From Pyrenula massariospora (Eukaryota > Ascomycota > Eurotiomycetes > Pyrenulales > Pyrenulaceae): DNA of 64,000 bases. The DNA lies in the NCBI GenBank assembly GCA_021030905.1, contig JAGFMI010000001.1, forward strand, positions 2,709,230-2,773,229, given 5' to 3'. The position numbers were made by a program, and so were the translations under genes. Positions within the stretch are counted from its first letter, which is position 1. Each line of letters starts with the position of its first letter. The notes beneath the pieces were generated by a model. The model was not told where the DNA came from, searched no databases, and worked only from the letters and a program-made list of their open reading frames with translations. Positions 32,341 to 41,990 of the stretch are shown in pieces.

Positions 32341-33628
32341 ATGAGGATCATGTGCATAGTGTATGTATTCTTGCTCGCGTTTTCTGCAAAATGGACTTTC
32401 AGTTCGCCCTTGACTTATTGGATTGATCAAAAATCATGCTATGAAGATCTTGACTTTTCCTTTGAAAGCGCATTTAGCGTGTTTCAATCAATGGTAATAA
32501 ATGCAAGAGATAGGTTGCGTCGAGAGGATCCACTGCAGATGAGGTATTTTAACCAACTTTTCCTAGGTTCGGAGTTCGAGAGAGAGGTATTGCTCGGTAA
32601 GTCACTATTCGACGATTAAATTATGCATATTGCGCTTCGCTCCATCTCATTCTCAAAATTTAGAGCGCTTGGAGAGCATATCCTGGCCCTCTTGGAAAAA
32701 GACCAACAGTCGTGATCAAGCGAATTTCCGATACTACTGCGATGATGACCGTGGCCGTGGGACCCCAGACCCGCCTAGCAACTCCAGATGGAAGCTCAGA
32801 GAAGACCCGCCATCGTGTCCGGATTACTATACACCACAGCGAGAGCGTCGCATGCCTGACCAAGTCGCGTCCTGGCCGAACGAATACCAGGAATGGTACG
32901 ATAACGACAACAAGATGTGAGGGGAAAAACACGCATATTCATTTTTGCACACCTCCACTCACAACGGTGTCTTTTCAGATGGGCAGGCGCTAATTCCGGC
33001 TGCATGACACGGGGTTTTTCTCGAGGCGCGACGTATCGATATGCAATGCAGCAGACCCAAGACGAACCGCAACAGAATCCAATTAGGACGACTATAACGG
33101 TGTGTTGGTGTTTGTTTTCCACATCCACCGAAATGTGTTAATTGCGATATCTGTGTTCTAGGTGTGCTACTGGCCACTTCGATCCTGGGAGGCCGATCAG
33201 ACAATGCCTTCAACGACGATGTGGTGGGATGGCATGTCCGTAAATTATGACATCCGCAAGGTTCCTGCTGTTCTCTTGCTCCAAGTCCGTTTCCCTTGAT
33301 CCTGTCACTCCCCGTCTTTTGTATTAATAAGTGGCACTCTAGACGCTCCAAGGAGCGCCATTCGAAAGTACGCCCGACCTTCCCAGTCGTAATTTTGCGA
33401 CATTATTCTCACATTCACCCAGTGAATCACCAGCCCGAGCCAGCCTACACCTCCGAGCCGTTCGGAGACGAAACCGAGGAAGCCTTCGACTGGACGGGCG
33501 CGACAGGTCTACACCCCTGGCTGAAGATTCACAACCCGACCAATTGGGCCTTGTTCTGCCTCTTGGCCCTTCTCGCAGACCGCGGTTACCAGGTGGATAC
33601 GGGTGGGCTTATGCACAAGATAACATAG
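32341..33628 (+). CDS. secreted zincin-like family protein, copy 2 (no HEXXH)
   Basis: Six exons: 32341-32596, 32664-32916, 32979-33099, 33162-33284, 33343-33367 and 33423-33628, 327 aa, introns 55-67 nt, with all phases consistent. The ATG at 32341 opens a signal peptide (IVYVFLLAFSAKWTFSS). Conserved with copy 1: ANFRYYCDDDRG (copy 1 SNLRYYCDNDPQ), NEYQEW, TTITVCYWPL (copy 1 GVTTVC) and the C-terminal NPTNWALFCLLALLADRGY. The place expected for HEXXH reads VLLLQTLQG, so both histidines and the glutamate are absent: if expressed, it is a pseudoenzyme. An alternative 3' end splices from 33603 to 33643 and adds a tail with four cysteines to 33851 (388 aa). The family assignment comes from remembered architecture of fungal secreted zincins, not a search. 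Confidence 0.6.
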
Positions 33629-33642
33629 GTCCTTTTTTTCAG

Positions 33643-33851
33643 GCCCCCTTCGCCCCGCTCCGCAGGACCTAGTAACAAAGGGCTACTATGGAGTTGCCTT
33701 TGTTCGCGGGGCCTGTGCAGCTAACTTAGCCGCCATAACGGCGTATGGTAGACGTTATGTGGATTCCGCATCTCACAGCTGTGGCAGGACCGTTGAGAAT
33801 TTCTGTCAGAAACACGCTAATACCTACTGCCGGATAGTACGCATACAGTAA
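33643..33851 (+). other. candidate additional exon encoding a four-cysteine tail
   Basis: A strong acceptor (TTTTTTTCAG) ends at 33642. The following frame stays open to TAA at 33849-33851 and reads like secreted-protein sequence: GYYGVAFVRGACAANLAAI, then spaced cysteines in SHSCGRT, NFCQKH and NTYC. A 40-nt intron starting at GTGGGC (33603) would connect it in phase to the zincin-like copy 2. It could equally be a decayed exon of a separate small cysteine-rich gene. Confidence 0.35.
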
Positions 33852-34694
33852 TATCATTTCTACGAACATTCTCTATGGCAAGCATCTACCGCATTATGTA
33901 CCACACGGCTTTCTTTACAACGATCTCATAGCAAACAGTCTTACATATAAATAAATGTACATATACATGTCTGCAGGCAGTCACACATACAACACACCAC
34001 AAGGGCCTATCTCGACACACACACAAACACACATGGATATACACAAAAACTCATCTATACCCAACTCGCAGACAGAATCACATACAACCCCCCCCAACGG
34101 ACTAATATACACTGACCTCCACACACGAACACACAAAATTAAATCTCTAAGCAGAACCCCACACAAAAACACATACTCACACAAATCCCATCTTCAGACA
34201 GCATCCAAGATCAAGTTCTATATAGACATGTCTTCCGGATATGTGAATAACACACGCGTGCAACCAGCCACCATGCAAAACTCATAGCACGGCGTATCAC
34301 AGACCCACACCGCACCTACTTAGGCGCCGCTCCATATATGCGTGAGCTAGCGGTTTCCCATCGGAGAACATCCCCAGATCGCGTCAGGGCTTCAGAGGAA
34401 CAAAAGAACAATGGTGGACGAGTGGTAAGACGTTACTAATGTGGAAAACAATAGCTCTTACACTTCTTATTCACTTCCCTAATCTGCCATAACATACCTA
34501 GGACACCCACATCCTAAACCTCCACCCATCCCTACGCGTCCCCATCTACCACTAACCACCCACCCACACTCCCCGTATCCCCCAAGCCCCAAGACGAACC
34601 GTTTACGACCCACACGGTTTCGGTTTAAGATAGACGGCGATAGCGCAGAGCTTTACGACACGATACGATACAATCTATCCATTACCCACGTAAA

Positions 34695-34729
34695 AGCTAG
34701 AAGCTAGAAGCTAGAACCTAGAAGCTAGA
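34695..34729. repeat. AGCTAGA tandem repeat
   Basis: Five 7-bp units of AGCTAGA, one with a substitution (ACCTAGA), run head to tail. Confidence 0.8.
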
Positions 34730-34765
34730 CGGTCCTTGCTTTTGGGAATTAAGTTGCGTGGAATG

Positions 34766-34803
34766 GGAGATGAAGATGAAGATGGAGATGGAGATGAAGA
34801 TGC
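34766..34803. repeat. GAAGAT/GGAGAT hexamer repeat
   Basis: Alternating GATGAA and GATGGA units form a purine-rich microsatellite in the G-rich half of a composition flip. Confidence 0.8.
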
Positions 34804-35647
34804 ATGGCTCCTAAATAGGAGCATTTGGAGGGGTCACGTTGACTAGGTAATGGACTTTCTCTGGGTTTAGATATATAAGCTACGTAGACCATGGGATGAA
34901 TGAGCAGGAACTTTTTTTGTTATGGCGGTCGATGGGGTGAGTGGTATGCACGGCGGCTACGGATTGGATTGGATTGTTAGTGCACGGCACGGAGTTGGGG
35001 TTTGGGGGGTTTGTGAGCATAGCATCGCACCAGACGGGTGGGGTTGTTCGGTGTATCTCCTATCTTTCTTCCTGGTTGATGGTGACGGTCTTATCCTTAA
35101 AAAAAGATAATGTTTTTTAGGGGTTCAGCGTTGGGAGGTTTCTGCGCCGCGGGGGAGTTTGGAAGAAAAGATTCAATCCAGCTTTGTTGACATGTCTAAT
35201 TTATTTCAAGCGATCTCTAACGAGAACCTTACGCTGATTAAGTTTTAATTTAGTTGATTAGTATCTATGGTAAGGTGAAGAGCCCTTCCCAACGTCCTCT
35301 GAGATGTCGATGATATTCTTCTAACATAGAGCGAGATATACCTGACCAATAGACAATAGAACGAGAAAGAACAGCCGAGTGTCGCAGGATACCCTCCGCT
35401 ATTCTGCAGGTTACAGGCCCAGTAGCTCTTGAATTATACATTCTTGGTCTTTTGACAACAGAGAAGACTTATAAAGGGATCTCGAGACTTTAATACCCGT
35501 AGGGTCGTAACGCCATCCCAGATTGCTTAAAGGCATTGCAATCAACACTCGTGATGATGGTCATAGCAAGGATAATGTCCAAATACCCTCGCTTGATCGT
35601 GGATTTGGCCGATATGCTCGTGAAAGAAGACCACAGTGCTTGCGAGT

Positions 35648-37606
35648 TTAAATGAACACTGCTGCTTGACGATTCACTGATTTAGTGCGCTGGTGGCGCC
35701 TTTCCGTCGTATCATGCGATGTTCGTCGACTCAATCGTAGCGGCGACGGGCTTTGCGACCTAAGGAGACTAGATGCTACGCTTATATTGGTAGGTACAAC
35801 ATGTCGTGAACTAGTCTCTTTCCGCAAGTTGCTTGAGCTTCCAAGCTGGATCTTGGCTTCTGCAATCCTCTCCGGCAATGGGTCGGCACCGTCTTTTGCT
35901 TCATTACCCAGGAGCTCCTCCATATCTTGCCAAGGAATTGTTCGCACATAGGTAGAGAATCGACTGCTGTAGGAGGCCTTGTTCTCTAACATGGTGTAAA
36001 ATCCAAAAGCAATGACGAGAGCAGAGGCCAAAATACCGATCCCATATGATAGCCAGAGCCGTTTCCATGAATAGCTATATCTGTTTTGTGAGCGCCAGAT
36101 ATTTCCGGTGATATTTTGGCGTTGAGTGAGAGCACTGGAGCTAAACATGGACATCGTCAAGTTTTCGAACAGCTGCTCGAGTTGTGGCGCTAAGGGTCCA
36201 TTGTTTTCGCTTTCGTGAAATATTCCGCCTGTCAGACCAGTAATTCCTGGCGAAGGAGTCTCTATAGAGGAGTTCAAGGGAGTCAATTCATTAGAGTATG
36301 CGAGCCGGGTGTCCACGATCAGTGGCGGCGCGAGATTCTGTGAGTACATAGAGAGGGCACCAGCAGTGATCCGACCAAAAATAGCCATCATAGTTAGATA
36401 ATTGAAAATGCGAGTTTCGGACGTCTTTTCGATGCTACTCATGAGTAGTTCACGTGTGTTGATTATCGCTGTCGACGGGCTAACGCTCATATTAAGAACC
36501 TGTTGAGTATCTGAGAAGTTAAAATTCACCGAGTATGTGGAATCTTGTAGTTGACAGGATGTAAAGTTCCACACAGGGACTGGATGACTGTCATTGGATA
36601 GATTCCAAACTGTCTGGACAGCCACAACTAGCGTCGGAGGTGTGCCGTCAAAGAGAATGGTCATGTCGTCATTGAAAGCTTGGACTTCATCACAGTAGAT
36701 GTAACCATCTGGACTCAACGGAAGCGGAATGTTCCTGAAGTCAGCATGGAAGTTCTGTGGTGGTTGGATTGAGGAGCTTAGGAAGGAAAGATAATATACA
36801 AGGTTGTTGTCTGCTAAAGAGTGATTATTGTTCGCTAAAAAAGGATTGTCATTCGGGTAAGGACACTTCAAGAGTAAGTCGTTGTCTTCTACATGAAAGC
36901 TTTCGCAATGAAGCGTCGGGCCAGGAAATTGCAAAAAGTATGAAGAATTTGGCGTCGATTCTGGGATCAGCGGGATCTCTCCTGTTAACGATGTTGTTGT
37001 TGCTAGGGTATTAACGATATTTCGAGGTGTGAGTCCATCGTAGAAGCTAGAAATGCCATCAGATGTATTAGGGGGAAATAAAAACTTTCCCGGCATTCCA
37101 TCTGTGTAGACTAATGGCTCGGTCCAATTAAGAAACGGAACGCTGAGCCTAGTTGAGTTTTTGGCAAAATCAAGGTGGACCGAGAGTGTTCCAGGAGGAA
37201 ATGCTGTGGCGATCCACAACAACCATAAAAGAGCGGCTGGAGCCACAAGGGTTGGGTGCTGTAATATACACTTTAAGTTGAATAGCTCCATCCCGGACGA
37301 TGGAAGGGATGAGAGTGAATCAATGGCGGTAATTGTGAGCTGTTGCCGCATTAACAGGCGCCAGAGTACTTGATCGTATGCTGCGCCAATAGCTATCGCG
37401 AGAGCGGCCTTGACCAGGAAGGCAAAGACTGTGCCAGCGTTCAAGTTCGTCTGTTGGCTGAGAGCAGTATGTGATACGTACTTATCGTCTAGGAAATTGT
37501 AGAAAATGTGATGTCCGATCACGAAAAGGATGGCCGTGGTGAATGATACAGGCATAATGATGCGTGCATCAGTGAGCGTATCCCACATCTTGTTACACCG
37601 TCCCAT
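35648..37606 (-). CDS. large membrane protein with glycosylated ectodomain
   Basis: Single exon, 652 aa, ATG at 37606. Hydrophobic segments are near residues 16-36 (MPVSFTTAILFVIGHHIFY), 57-82 and 112-135 (LVAPAALLWLLWIATAF). A loop of about 400 residues carries more than ten N-glycosylation sequons and several Cys. A last transmembrane segment near residue 545 (YGIGILASALVIAFGFYTML) is followed by a Ser/Arg-rich cytosolic tail of about 85 residues. This topology (three N-terminal spans, big lumenal or extracellular loop, one C-terminal span) is common in Pezizomycotina and functionally unassigned. It resembles in layout, not clearly in sequence, the 774-aa protein at 11144-13468. No enzymatic motif is visible. 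Confidence 0.85.
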   Translation of the reverse strand: MGRCNKMWDTLTDARIIMPVSFTTAILFVIGHHIFYNFLDDKYVSHTALSQQTNLNAGTVFAFLVKAALAIAIGAAYDQVLWRLLMRQQLTITAIDSLSSLPSSGMELFNLKCILQHPTLVAPAALLWLLWIATAFPPGTLSVHLDFAKNSTRLSVPFLNWTEPLVYTDGMPGKFLFPPNTSDGISSFYDGLTPRNIVNTLATTTSLTGEIPLIPESTPNSSYFLQFPGPTLHCESFHVEDNDLLLKCPYPNDNPFLANNNHSLADNNLVYYLSFLSSSIQPPQNFHADFRNIPLPLSPDGYIYCDEVQAFNDDMTILFDGTPPTLVVAVQTVWNLSNDSHPVPVWNFTSCQLQDSTYSVNFNFSDTQQVLNMSVSPSTAIINTRELLMSSIEKTSETRIFNYLTMMAIFGRITAGALSMYSQNLAPPLIVDTRLAYSNELTPLNSSIETPSPGITGLTGGIFHESENNGPLAPQLEQLFENLTMSMFSSSALTQRQNITGNIWRSQNRYSYSWKRLWLSYGIGILASALVIAFGFYTMLENKASYSSRFSTYVRTIPWQDMEELLGNEAKDGADPLPERIAEAKIQLGSSSNLRKETSSRHVVPTNISVASSLLRSQSPSPLRLSRRTSHDTTERRHQRTKSVNRQAAVFI

Positions 37607-39377
37607 GGTCGAATATGAAGATAAAAGAGAGAGAGAGAAGAAGAAATTGAAACTCGCTAGAGAAGACTACTATTAATGGATGTCGCTTGTATGTAGCAGA
37701 CGTTGCTAATTGTGCACTTTTGTGAAGTGCTAAACGAGGTGCCCGATCCATGATCGTTGCGACTCGGCTACCGGAATGGCACGCCGGTGGACGTACCGTG
37801 CAGAGAGTATTTTTTGTTGCACCTGCATCCGAATACCTCAGCGGCCTTGTCGATCAGAACGGAGACGTTCCGAGTAGAAGATTTTTTTGTACGACCTCGG
37901 ATGGAGTGCCGGAACCTTGCGTGAAGACATGTTAGTCCATCCGAGTAGCTTTCTCCCTGGGAGGTACATATCCTGGCCCGCCATCCCGCTAAACTCTGAT
38001 TGAAGAACAGAAGAACCCTGGGAAAATATATTAGCAAGGCTTCGGAATGAATGGCAGATGTTCAAATAGTCTTACTCGTGCCAAGATGCAAATGTCTAAA
38101 GAGAATATCTCAAGGCCTATTAAGGATTGTCTCGCCTTTTCACCTCATGAGAGATAATTAGGCACTGAGTCCGCAGCTTATGAAAATGTGTCCACCTAGA
38201 AGAGTCACACCAAGGACCATCATCAAAGCAGTAGTGACGAAGAGAGCCTACCGTCAACAGGTCCTCAATCAGGACCTTACAGAAGCGCACCCAAAAATAA
38301 AAGCGGGTGCAGATCACTCGGGCGGCCCGAAGCTCGGCTACGCATGTGTGAGGGGCGCCGTGGGGGTATGATTGTTCACATCCATGAACCCATCGAGTGA
38401 ACGGACCAAGGCTCCTCTTACAGTGTTGCAAATTGTCCACATCTCATTCGACAGTCCGTGCAGCATATCGGATCACCGTCATGAGGCTGTGCTCGCAAAG
38501 TTCCTGCCCTTGAAGACATTCTCGGCTTGCCGCACATAGCATCGAGAAGCTTCCGTCTTTTTTCGAGGATCTCATCTGCCCATTCGTCGGCTCAAGACGT
38601 CACTAGCCGTACGTGATGCTCAATCTTGAAACATCAATAGGGGTCTCAGGGGAAACGGTTGCAGGTACCAGGAAATGCTCTCGAGTATACCTTGTCACCT
38701 TCTTTCATGGGCGAAATCGAGATCCACCCTTCCTGGAGGGTGCCCGCTCTTACTGTGTACATTCTAGGGTGAGAAATAGATTAATAGAAGCTTGAGGCTG
38801 GTTGCACCTGTACGAATAGTGCTGTGCGTTGTTGAGCCTGCCTGTGGCCCCAAGTCGTCCTCTCAGGCAACAGCGGGCCCTGGCAGGCAACCGTCGCAAA
38901 CCACGCAAACCGTGCAAACCTCCAGAACAAACAGCCATTTCCCGCAGGCACCCACCACAAGCCTCTACACTATAAAACCCTCCTCCTCCCCCGATCTATT
39001 CTGTTTCTCTTCTTCAACTTCTTTTTGGCCCTGTGGCTAAGATCAAGTGTAGTATCTGTTCTATCCAGTTTGACCGCTGAATTCGCCACTCTCGGTGGTT
39101 CCGATTGAATCGGTCTTCACATTTTTGGACTTCTGCCATACTGATCGGGAATCTTGCTCTCGAGGCCTTGGCTGGTCGTGTCCGGGGCCTTACACTGTTG
39201 CCCTGTGATGCGCATGATGTTTCCAAACAGCTAGCTGGTCTTGACTGCTTCGGAGGATGGCGCTGTCTTGGGACTGCAAGAGGTATAGTGAGGGGTCGAT
39301 TTGGAAGCACGCGACAAGTCGTCGGCGGTAATGGATGCTCATAGATAATCCACATACATTCTTTTAGATGCATCTCT
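37607..39377. other. intergenic, no supported gene
   Basis: Frames at 37750-38440 overlap on both strands without motifs. The left end should contain the promoter of the membrane protein, the right end the 3' region of the MFS gene. Confidence 0.5.
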
Positions 39378-41177
39378 TTAATCCTCCGTGGCGGCTCTCT
39401 TGCTTCTCTTCCTGATCCCGGGCCCAAATCGGTAGAACACGTACGGAATCGGCGTCATAAGCAAACTAATGCATCCGAGCAGGGTAAGCGTCCAGTGTAC
39501 CCCGAGACTCTTATACATCGGAATACTAAACACCACCGCCCCTCCTGCTGCCACATACCGCACAAAAGTCGCGCCGACAAGCGCACTCGCTGCAAACCTT
39601 TCAAAGCTGTCAATCAGATACTGATAACTGCTAACGAATATCATCAAGATACCTGCGCCGAATGGTATACTGCTGACAAGATCGGACCATGGGCCGATGG
39701 ACGCGTAGTTCGTCCATGCCATCCAGAACAGGGAGATGGGGATAAGCGGAGCGCCGATCATGGAGAAGACGAGGCGCTGTTCGGGAGGGAGGCGGTCGAT
39801 ATGTTCCCCGGAGTGTGATCGAGCGAGAGAGAGTTTGTGCATGTACTTGTGGTATATGACGGGGACGAGGAGCATGTTGAGCATGAAACCGATCAGAATT
39901 CCGAGGAAGGCAGTGCCAGTAAGGCCGGTATTGAGCTTGAAAGTTTTGGTGTAGATGAATTCGTAGCCGCTGAGGAAACCGAAGAGGAGGATGTAGATGA
40001 CGGTCAGGTAGAGAGTGATGAGGTCGATGATAGGTTCTTGCGCGAACATGACGAAAGGACGGTAGATTGCTTGAAGGAGGCGACGCCAGATAGTCGTTTC
40101 TCGGAGCTCAACTTCAGCGCGGTAACGAGTGTCGGATGTGAGACTACGGAGGTGGGCCGCTTTCCATTTCAGGAGAACCGGAGCGTAGGTTTCAGGCAAG
40201 AAGAGGAGAACAAGAACCAAGACTAAGCCAGACCAGATGAGAGATATCCATTCGGTCCAACGCCAAGAGAACACATGAGTCTGGCCTATCCAGCCTCCAA
40301 GTACTGGTCCGAGTACAGGTCCGGCAAACGCACCAAATGCGAATATGGGAAATGCATATGTTCGTTCCTGTAAGTTAAAAAGATCAGATACGCTGCCACC
40401 AGCTGTTGTCAATGGCGTGGCGGCGAAGTAGCCGGCTAGAAGCCTGAAGACTAGTTGCGCTCCGATGTTTGGTGCAAGTCCTGAAGCCATGAGAAAGATC
40501 ATGTACAATGCCATCGTAACAATGTAGACTGGGTTCCGGCCGACAGCCTCGCTCACAGGCCCAGACGTGAAACTGCCAAATCCAAAGCCGACCAAAAACA
40601 AGCCCGTTGCAAGCGACTCGGTGACTTCACTGACTCCGAACGTCACCTTGGCCTCTTGAATGACAACAGAATCAATGCTCGAAGCTATTCCAACAACGAA
40701 TCCGATCTGCGAGACAAGTAAGACACTCGTCCAGCGCCTGAGGTTGGACCAATTATGTGGATTGAGCGTGTCGGTCTCGTTCTGAAATCCGACTACAAAC
40801 GCTTTGCCTAGCTCTTGATTTGTGCTTCTGGTACGGACATTGATCCCACTCAGAGCTCTACTTAGCCGGGTCTTCGTAGAAGTTCGTGTGGCTGCCGCGT
40901 CAAGAGTTTCTCCACGGCTTAGGGAGGTCGATGAAGACGAGTCTGACCTCATTGGCGGGCTTTTGGAGCTCGTGTGATCTTTCTCAGGGTCCTCGCCTGT
41001 GCCCTGCATCAGCGAAAGAGGTCGTCCGCCCTGTTCCAAATCTTCAGGTCTCCGTGGCGTCTCCCATTGCGTAATCGCAATCTGCTGCTCTGGTCCAGCG
41101 GCAGTCTCTAGCCCGTCTTTCTCAATTTGTCGTTCCAGGTGTCTTCTGAAATGTCGATACTGAAGTACGGATTGCAT
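39378..41177 (-). CDS. MFS transporter, DHA1 multidrug/polyamine type
   Basis: Single exon, 599 aa, ATG at 41177. A hydrophilic N-terminal extension of about 145 residues (Ser/Thr/Arg-rich) precedes twelve expected spans. The pre-TM1 motif NPHNWSNLRRW (139-149) is typical of the TPO1/FLU1/CaMDR1-like DHA1 exporters. Motif A follows TM2 (GPVSEAVGRNPVYIV, 206-220) and the antiporter motif C lies in TM5 (FGAFAGPVLGPVLGGWIG, about 281-298). FLPETYAP closes the N-terminal half before the central loop. Such proteins export drugs, polyamines or secondary metabolites with protons at the plasma membrane; the substrate is unknown. A short intron-like region upstream (41178-41230) may be leader. Confidence 0.93.
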   Translation of the reverse strand: MQSVLQYRHFRRHLERQIEKDGLETAAGPEQQIAITQWETPRRPEDLEQGGRPLSLMQGTGEDPEKDHTSSKSPPMRSDSSSSTSLSRGETLDAAATRTSTKTRLSRALSGINVRTRSTNQELGKAFVVGFQNETDTLNPHNWSNLRRWTSVLLVSQIGFVVGIASSIDSVVIQEAKVTFGVSEVTESLATGLFLVGFGFGSFTSGPVSEAVGRNPVYIVTMALYMIFLMASGLAPNIGAQLVFRLLAGYFAATPLTTAGGSVSDLFNLQERTYAFPIFAFGAFAGPVLGPVLGGWIGQTHVFSWRWTEWISLIWSGLVLVLVLLFLPETYAPVLLKWKAAHLRSLTSDTRYRAEVELRETTIWRRLLQAIYRPFVMFAQEPIIDLITLYLTVIYILLFGFLSGYEFIYTKTFKLNTGLTGTAFLGILIGFMLNMLLVPVIYHKYMHKLSLARSHSGEHIDRLPPEQRLVFSMIGAPLIPISLFWMAWTNYASIGPWSDLVSSIPFGAGILMIFVSSYQYLIDSFERFAASALVGATFVRYVAAGGAVVFSIPMYKSLGVHWTLTLLGCISLLMTPIPYVFYRFGPGIRKRSKRAATED

Positions 41178-41990
41178 AACTGCGTAAGGAGGGCCGTAGA
41201 CTTGACGGAGGATCTGTGAAGACGCCCTGAGTGCAGAGTGTTAGCTTCAATGCTTCAGCTCGTAAGAGAAGGCAAGAAACGCACCAGCCGTCTGGCCCAG
41301 CGACTGCTTTTACTTATCGTCATGTTGACAAGATAGGTAAGGGAACAGAATCGGCTATTTCGGCCTAGTTCTGCGGAGCGGCAGTAAAAATTCTCAACGA
41401 CGGAAATGTCCGCTGAGGAGTTCTTCTGGAGGAAGTTCTTAAATCACCAAAGCTTGTGAAGGCACGAATTCTGATTGGCTCAAAGCGCCAGTGCCTCGGA
41501 GAACGACTTTCCCTGCAGTTTTACCTGAGCAGGATTTCCTTCAAGCTGACTACACTTATTTGGAATATGAAGACTCTTCTCTCCACCACAACACTGTCGT
41601 GCGCGAGATCTCTCCCCAATGCGTATACAGTGCCCAGTTCAAGTTCGGTGGGGTTGTTAGGTGTCAGAATGGGACTGCACGCCTAACCCCGGAGAGCAAC
41701 ATGCAGCTAGCTGCTCTCGTCACCCACTTGATCATATCAAGTACCCAATGCCGCAACACTGCTTGAGACGAGCGCAACATGCGCTACGGGTAGGGAATAC
41801 ATGTCATGCACTATTTTAAATGGCAAGGAAGACGTGGGGTAGCTGTAGATCGAAGTCGGCCATGACATGTCATGAGGAAGCTCTGGTTGCTGCTTGACGC
41901 ACCACTTTAGCCGGTGCCGAGTTTTGCCCGCATCCATCCCACTCACTACCACAACAATCAACGTATCGTGCGTACCCGCTGAGAAGCCAA
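41178..41990. other. intergenic; one unexplained plus-strand ORF
   Basis: A frame at 41491-41766 opens at GTG and reads PEQDFLQADYTYLEYEDSSL and later SPQCVYSAQFKFGG. It looks protein-like but has no ATG, no domain and no clear splice partner. It could be an exon remnant. Nothing else is supported. Confidence 0.35.

Larger units (their letters stand above)
33852..35647. other. repeat-containing intergenic stretch
   Basis: No supported gene. 33979-34290 is rich in CACACA/ACACAC and similar units and gives a spurious Thr/His-rich frame. Near 34480-34600 the plus strand is C-rich and from about 34700 to 35150 G-rich. Two simple repeats are listed separately. Confidence 0.55.

Noticed and set aside
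33955-34287. Plus ORF of 110 codons, Thr/His/Asn-rich
   Set aside because: Translation of a CACACA-type repeat region.
39014-39427. Minus ORF of 137 codons downstream of the MFS gene
   Set aside because: Overlaps the 3' end of the transporter in another frame and has no recognisable content.
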